This document shows, piece after piece, positions 59,862 through 64,000 of a DNA stretch of 64,000 bases (position 1 is the first letter of the stretch; each line of letters begins with the position of its first letter). Source of the stretch: Chitinophaga rupis (GTDB taxonomy: Bacteria > Bacteroidota > Bacteroidia > Chitinophagales > Chitinophagaceae); the NCBI RefSeq assembly GCF_900109685.1, contig NZ_FOBB01000001.1, forward strand, positions 310,001-374,000, in the 5' to 3' direction. Position numbers and translations under genes: made by a program. A model generated the notes under the pieces. It had not been told where the DNA came from. It made no database searches and saw only the letters and a program-made list of their open reading frames with translations.

Positions 59862-61112
59862 TTATATGGTTTGTGCAGCGGGCTGTGTTTGTGTTAAGGA
59901 AACCTTTGATTTTTTCCTGAATTTCAGGAAGAGGAACAAAAAGGCAACGATCAGTATTACCGGTAAAATGATCACGGTCATCATAGTATCCCTGCCGGCC
60001 TGTAATTCTGCGGCTACCTGGTCGGCGCCCTGCTGTAATGCTTTGGCTTTATTACCATCATACCAGCTACCCATAAAAGGTAATATAATGGCTACAGACA
60101 GCATACCTGCGCCGCCCATAATATTCAGGCCCAGCGCGCCGGTTTCCGGAATATATTCTGATACAAAACCCAGCATAGTAGGCCAGAAATAACAAACCCC
60201 TACAGCAAATACGGCAGCAGCAGCAAAAGCTTCATACCCGCTGGCATGGCTTAACCAGAACAGGCCTAATGTAGCAAATACGGCAGAGAAAAGCAGCATA
60301 CCGGCGGGGTTCAGGCGGTGTACCACCGGACCTGCAAACAAACGGCCAATGGCCATTATAAAGTTTATAAACACAAATACCAGGATGGCAGATACGCCCA
60401 CTTGTTTCAGCAGGGCCTCTATCCACTGGCTGGTTCCCAGCTCTGTAGAGGCGGTGAGGAACATGCACAATACCATAAATATGAACAATGGGCCTACACA
60501 GGCTTTGAGCATTCCTTTATATGAAATGCCGGAAGCGGCACGCTCCGTTTGCGGAAAGCGCTGGGTCAGGAACAATACACCATATATTAAGGCCGGTACC
60601 AGCAACACGCCCATAAGTGCCTGCCAGCTCAGATGCAATGCATCGATCATAAAATAGGCTATTAAGCCGCCTATTACATTCCCCCCGGGGAACCACATAT
60701 GAAAGCGGTTGAGCATTTTGGTTTTTTGGGTGGAGTAAATAGTAGCCACCAATGGATTGCAGGCAGCTTCTACACTACCGTTGGCAATGCCTATCAGCAA
60801 GGTACCCAGGAAAAGCGTCCAGAAAGAGGTAGCAAAAATGGTAACTGCCACACCCAGCAAGTGCCCTACAAAAGCCAGCGTTAATATTTTGCGCATACCT
60901 ACTATATCTATTAACGGGCCTCCTATGATCTGCGCCAGGGTAAAACCCCAGAAGGCTGTGCCGGCAATAAGCCCTACCTGCTCACCGGTAAGCTTAAAAT
61001 CGGTTCCCCACATGGTCATGATCTTAGCCCTGATTGCAAAGGTCATAGCGGTGACAATTAACGCCAAACAACTTGTATAGAACAGTTTTTTGGACTGGAT
61101 CAGATTCTCCAT
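59862..61112 (-). CDS. MFS transporter
   Basis: The 416-residue protein has 12 membrane segments and the major-facilitator pattern, including GGPLIDIVGMRKILTLAFVG (loop 2-3 motif, D..G.R) and LLIGIANGSVEAACNPLVATIY. It is most likely a sugar or sugar-derivative importer for the cluster. It is the first gene of the minus-strand set. The C-terminal cytoplasmic tail is short (RKKSKVSLTQTQPAAQTI). The substrate is not readable from sequence. Confidence 0.93.
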   Translation of the reverse strand: MENLIQSKKLFYTSCLALIVTAMTFAIRAKIMTMWGTDFKLTGEQVGLIAGTAFWGFTLAQIIGGPLIDIVGMRKILTLAFVGHLLGVAVTIFATSFWTLFLGTLLIGIANGSVEAACNPLVATIYSTQKTKMLNRFHMWFPGGNVIGGLIAYFMIDALHLSWQALMGVLLVPALIYGVLFLTQRFPQTERAASGISYKGMLKACVGPLFIFMVLCMFLTASTELGTSQWIEALLKQVGVSAILVFVFINFIMAIGRLFAGPVVHRLNPAGMLLFSAVFATLGLFWLSHASGYEAFAAAAVFAVGVCYFWPTMLGFVSEYIPETGALGLNIMGGAGMLSVAIILPFMGSWYDGNKAKALQQGADQVAAELQAGRDTMMTVIILPVILIVAFLFLFLKFRKKSKVSLTQTQPAAQTI

Positions 61113-61136
61113 ATTACGTGTGAATTTTAGATTTAG

Positions 61137-61180
61137 TTTTAAACGTGTTAATATATAGTATGGACCTTAAAACGTTTAAA
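61137..61180. promoter_or_regulatory. Candidate AAACGTTT palindromic operators of the MFS-led cluster
   Basis: TTAAAACGTTTAAA (61167-61180) is a palindrome with one mismatched pair, and TTTTAAACGTGTTAA (61137-61151) is a related imperfect copy. They lie 25-68 bases before the MFS start. The central CG and A/T flanks recall LacI-family sites, but the sequence differs from the ATGCAATCGG set. Confidence 0.4.
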
Positions 61181-61488
61181 TTTATAAAAACTTATTGCAT
61201 ATTTTCCACTCCTGCCTCTGATTATTTTGTTTTTATTTGACAGATGGAAGCCCCCATTTGTGGGTTGCTGTTAAAAAATTACGGCTGCCGGCCGGCGCTA
61301 AAAATGACAATTACCGCCGGCTTAAATGATCACTTTATAAGTACCAGTTAATTAATACTCCCCTATCAGTAAATAATTCATAATTTTACAGTCCTTGTAA
61401 AAAGGGTGTATTGCTGACAGCTTGTCACCTGTATTTTCCAAGCATGTTATTTGTGTTGACCATTATTTGCATTCAATAATTTATACTC
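61181..61488. other. Divergent MFS/secA gap (gene-free)
   Basis: No gene is seen. A 7-bp inverted repeat GCCGGCG (61291-61297) / CGCCGGC (61315-61321) spans a 17-base loop, without a T-run. Upstream of secA the stretch 61441-61488 is AT-rich, with ATTATTTGC near 61462 as a weak promoter-like element. Confidence 0.5.
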
Positions 61489-64000
61489 ATGTTAGGTTTT
61501 TTGACAAAAATTTTTGGCGGACATAAGTCTGAACGAGATGTTAAGGCTTTACTGCCGCGTGTGAAACAGATCAATGAAGTGTATGAAAAACTGCAATCCC
61601 TTCCTTTGGATGAGCTTCGTAATAAAACCCAGGTTTTCCGTCAACGGATCAAAGAACACCTGGCCAATATAGATGATGCTATTGCTGCCAAACAGGAAGC
61701 CGCGGAACACGAAGCCGACGTTTCTACCAAAGACAGTATTTACCAGGAAATAGATAAGCTGAAAAAAGACCGGGACAAACAGATAGAAGTAGTGCTGGAT
61801 GAGCTGTTACCGGAAGCTTTTGCCGTAGTAAAGGAAACGGCCCGCCGCTTTTCCCAGAATACCACCCTTACCGCTACCGCAACTGAGCTGGACCGCCAGC
61901 TGGCAGTTACCAAAAAATACCTGACCATTGAGGGTGACAAAGTGACGTGGAAGAACACCTGGCCTGCTGCCGGTAGTGATGTAACCTGGAATATGGTGCA
62001 TTATGATGTACAGCTGGTAGGTGGTATGGTGCTGCACCAGGGTAAAATTTCCGAAATGGCCACGGGTGAAGGTAAAACCCTGGTATCCACCCTGCCGGCT
62101 TACCTGAATGCGCTGGCCGGTGAAGGGGTGCACATTGTAACGGTGAATGATTACCTGGCCCGCCGTGACTCCGAATGGAACGGCCCTATCTTTGAATTTT
62201 TAGGCATTACGGTTGATTGTATAGATAAATACCAGCCCAACAGCGCGGAACGCCGCAACGCCTACCACGCTGATATTACCTATGGTACCAATAACGAATT
62301 TGGTTTTGACTACCTGCGTGATAACATGGTGCACAGCCCTGAGGAAATGGTGCAACGCAAACACCATTATGCCATGGTGGATGAGGTGGATAGTGTGCTG
62401 GTGGATGATGCCCGTACCCCGCTGATCATTTCCGGCCCCATACCGCGTGGCGAAGAGCAGGAGTTCCATGTACTGAAACCCCGCATTCAACGCCTGGTAG
62501 AAGCCCAGAAAAAAGTAACCACCCAGTTCCTGAACGAAGCCAAGAAATTAATAGCAGAAGGTAAGGACGATCCCAAAACAGGCGGTTTAGCGCTCATGCG
62601 CGCCTGGCGCGGGTTGCCCAAGAACAGCGCTTTGATTAAATACCTGAGCGAACCTGGTAACAAAGTGCTGCTGCAGAAAGCAGAGAACTATTACCTGGCC
62701 GACCAGCAGCGTGAAATGCCGAAGGTGGACGAGGAGCTGTACTTTCATATAGATGAAAAGAACAACAGCGTAGACCTTACGGATAAAGGCATTCACCTTA
62801 TTACCCAGGAAGGCGAAGATGCCAACTTCTTTATAATGCCGGATGTAGGTACAGAGATCGCTGAAATTGAAAAGCTGGATATTACTGCTGAAGAAAAGCT
62901 GCAACGCAAAGATGTACTGCTGCAGGAGTTTGCACAGAAATCTGACCGCATACACTCTGTACAGCAGCTGCTGAAAGCATATACGCTGTTTGATAATGAT
63001 GTGGAATACGTGGTAATGGATGGTAAAGTAAAGATCGTGGATGAGCAGACCGGCCGTATACTGGAAGGCCGCCGCTACTCCGACGGTTTGCACCAGGCCA
63101 TTGAAGCCAAGGAAAATGTGAAAGTGGAAGCTGCCACCCAAACCTTTGCTACCATTACTTTACAGAACTACTTCCGTATGTACCATAAGCTGGCCGGTAT
63201 GACCGGTACAGCAGTTACAGAAGCCGGTGAGCTGTGGGAAATATACAAGCTGGATGTGGTAACCATTCCCACCAACCTGCCTATTACCCGTATTGATGCG
63301 GAAGACCTGGTATACAAAACCAAACGCGATAAATACCGCGCCGTAATAGACGAGATCAAGACATTACAGGCTAAAGGCCGCCCGGTACTGGTAGGTACCA
63401 CCTCCGTAGAAGTATCCGAGCTGCTGAGCAAAATGCTCACCTTTGAAAAAATACCGCACAACGTACTGAACGCCAAACAGCACGCCCGTGAGGCCCAGAT
63501 AGTGGCTGAAGCAGGGTTGGCAGGCGCTGTAACCATTGCCACCAACATGGCCGGCCGTGGTACGGATATTAAGCTGGGCCCCGGTGTTAAGGAAGCCGGT
63601 GGTTTGGCCATTATAGGTACGGAAAGGCATGAAAGCCGCCGTGTAGACCGCCAGCTGCGTGGCCGTGCCGGCCGCCAGGGTGATCCCGGTACTTCCCAGT
63701 TCTTTGTATCCCTGGAAGATGACCTGATGCGTATGTTCGGTTCTGACCGTATTGCAGGCCTCATGGACCGCATGGGTTATAAAGAGGGCGAAGTGATACA
63801 GCACAGCATGATCACCCGCTCTATTGAACGCGCGCAGAAGAAAGTGGAAGAAAATAACTTCGGTATCCGTAAGCGTTTGCTGGAGTATGATGATGTGATG
63901 AACAAGCAGCGTACAGTGATCTACTCCAAACGTAACCACGCCCTGTTTGGCGAGCGCCTGGCCATTGACATTGACAACTCTTTCTACGATGTGGCGGAAA
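61489..64000 (+). CDS. secA: Protein translocase ATPase SecA, N-terminal part
   Basis: The open frame runs from the ATG at 61489 ([20 protein letters not shown]) to the window end, about 837 codons, so the C-terminus is missing. SecA drives proteins through SecYEG. Visible features are the nucleotide-binding domain 1 with Walker [11 protein letters not shown] (about 201-210), [25 protein letters not shown] and [19 protein letters not shown]. The preprotein cross-linking domain follows, then nucleotide-binding domain 2 with [21 protein letters not shown] and [10 protein letters not shown]. As in other Bacteroidota, an insert lies near residues 60-110, rich in K, D and E. It is divergent from the MFS gene. 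Confidence 0.97.
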   Translation, partial: MLGFLTKIFGGHKSERDVKALLPRVKQINEVYEKLQSLPLDELRNKTQVFRQRIKEHLANIDDAIAAKQEAAEHEADVSTKDSIYQEIDKLKKDRDKQIEVVLDELLPEAFAVVKETARRFSQNTTLTATATELDRQLAVTKKYLTIEGDKVTWKNTWPAAGSDVTWNMVHYDVQLVGGMVLHQGKISEMATGEGKTLVSTLPAYLNALAGEGVHIVTVNDYLARRDSEWNGPIFEFLGITVDCIDKYQPNSAERRNAYHADITYGTNNEFGFDYLRDNMVHSPEEMVQRKHHYAMVDEVDSVLVDDARTPLIISGPIPRGEEQEFHVLKPRIQRLVEAQKKVTTQFLNEAKKLIAEGKDDPKTGGLALMRAWRGLPKNSALIKYLSEPGNKVLLQKAENYYLADQQREMPKVDEELYFHIDEKNNSVDLTDKGIHLITQEGEDANFFIMPDVGTEIAEIEKLDITAEEKLQRKDVLLQEFAQKSDRIHSVQQLLKAYTLFDNDVEYVVMDGKVKIVDEQTGRILEGRRYSDGLHQAIEAKENVKVEAATQTFATITLQNYFRMYHKLAGMTGTAVTEAGELWEIYKLDVVTIPTNLPITRIDAEDLVYKTKRDKYRAVIDEIKTLQAKGRPVLVGTTSVEVSELLSKMLTFEKIPHNVLNAKQHAREAQIVAEAGLAGAVTIATNMAGRGTDIKLGPGVKEAGGLAIIGTERHESRRVDRQLRGRAGRQGDPGTSQFFVSLEDDLMRMFGSDRIAGLMDRMGYKEGEVIQHSMITRSIERAQKKVEENNFGIRKRLLEYDDVMNKQRTVIYSKRNHALFGERLAIDIDNSFYDVAE

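Overview
The window comes from a Bacteroidota chromosome, most likely family Chitinophagaceae (Chitinophaga-like; inferred from gene content, not searched). The evidence is two SusC/SusD pairs, an STN-domain TonB receptor, FG-GAP/UnbV, ThuA and DUF1080 proteins, TATCTTTG-type -7 promoter elements just upstream of starts, and a D/E-rich ScpB tail. No rRNA, tRNA, IS element, prophage or CRISPR array was found.

Layout. 1-1408 is the N-terminal part of a TonB-dependent receptor (minus), cut by the window edge. 1672-12943 is housekeeping: pyrD, a TerC-family gene, rsmE, a MATE exporter, dnaB, then pheT, a coiled-coil gene, zapA and rny. The dnaB/pheT gap is divergent and carries a cluster of DnaA-box-like 9-mers. 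13040-19405 holds a lipoprotein, a DUF1080 protein and a SusC/SusD pair. 19721-22871 holds atpG, scpB with a long acidic tail, and purine nucleoside phosphorylase. 23253-28841 holds a tandem DUF1080 protein, a DUF885 lipoprotein, a YjbR protein and a Tat-exported Gfo/Idh oxidoreductase.

29050-39000 is an ebo-type cluster on the minus strand (EboA, B and C; D, E and an alkaline-phosphatase-fold member). A plus-strand TPR histidine kinase/NarL regulator pair splits it in two. 39202-49398 (minus) is SusC, SusD, a 14-motif FG-GAP/UnbV protein and a vanadium-haloperoxidase/PAP2-type lipoprotein. 49720-51439 holds a TMEM220-like protein and a two-domain thioredoxin lipoprotein. 51569-61112 (minus) is a seven-gene set: MFS transporter, Gfo/Idh oxidoreductase, TIM-barrel isomerase, cytochrome c, DUF1080 hydrolase, ThuA, and a ThuA-sorbosone dehydrogenase-PKD-cytochrome c fusion. 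It is best read as an oxidative, 3-keto-sugar type glycoside pathway. 61489-64000 is the start of secA.

How it fits together. A LacI-type palindrome (ATGCAATCGGTTGCAT-like) lies upstream of the first SusC, of the tandem DUF1080 gene and of the Tat-exported Gfo/Idh gene. This suggests one sugar regulon linking uptake, C3 oxidation and keto-glycoside cleavage. Most unexplained intergenic sequence is made of period-7 to period-8 word repeats of several unrelated sequences. They usually occur as inverted pairs able to fold into large hairpins between genes.
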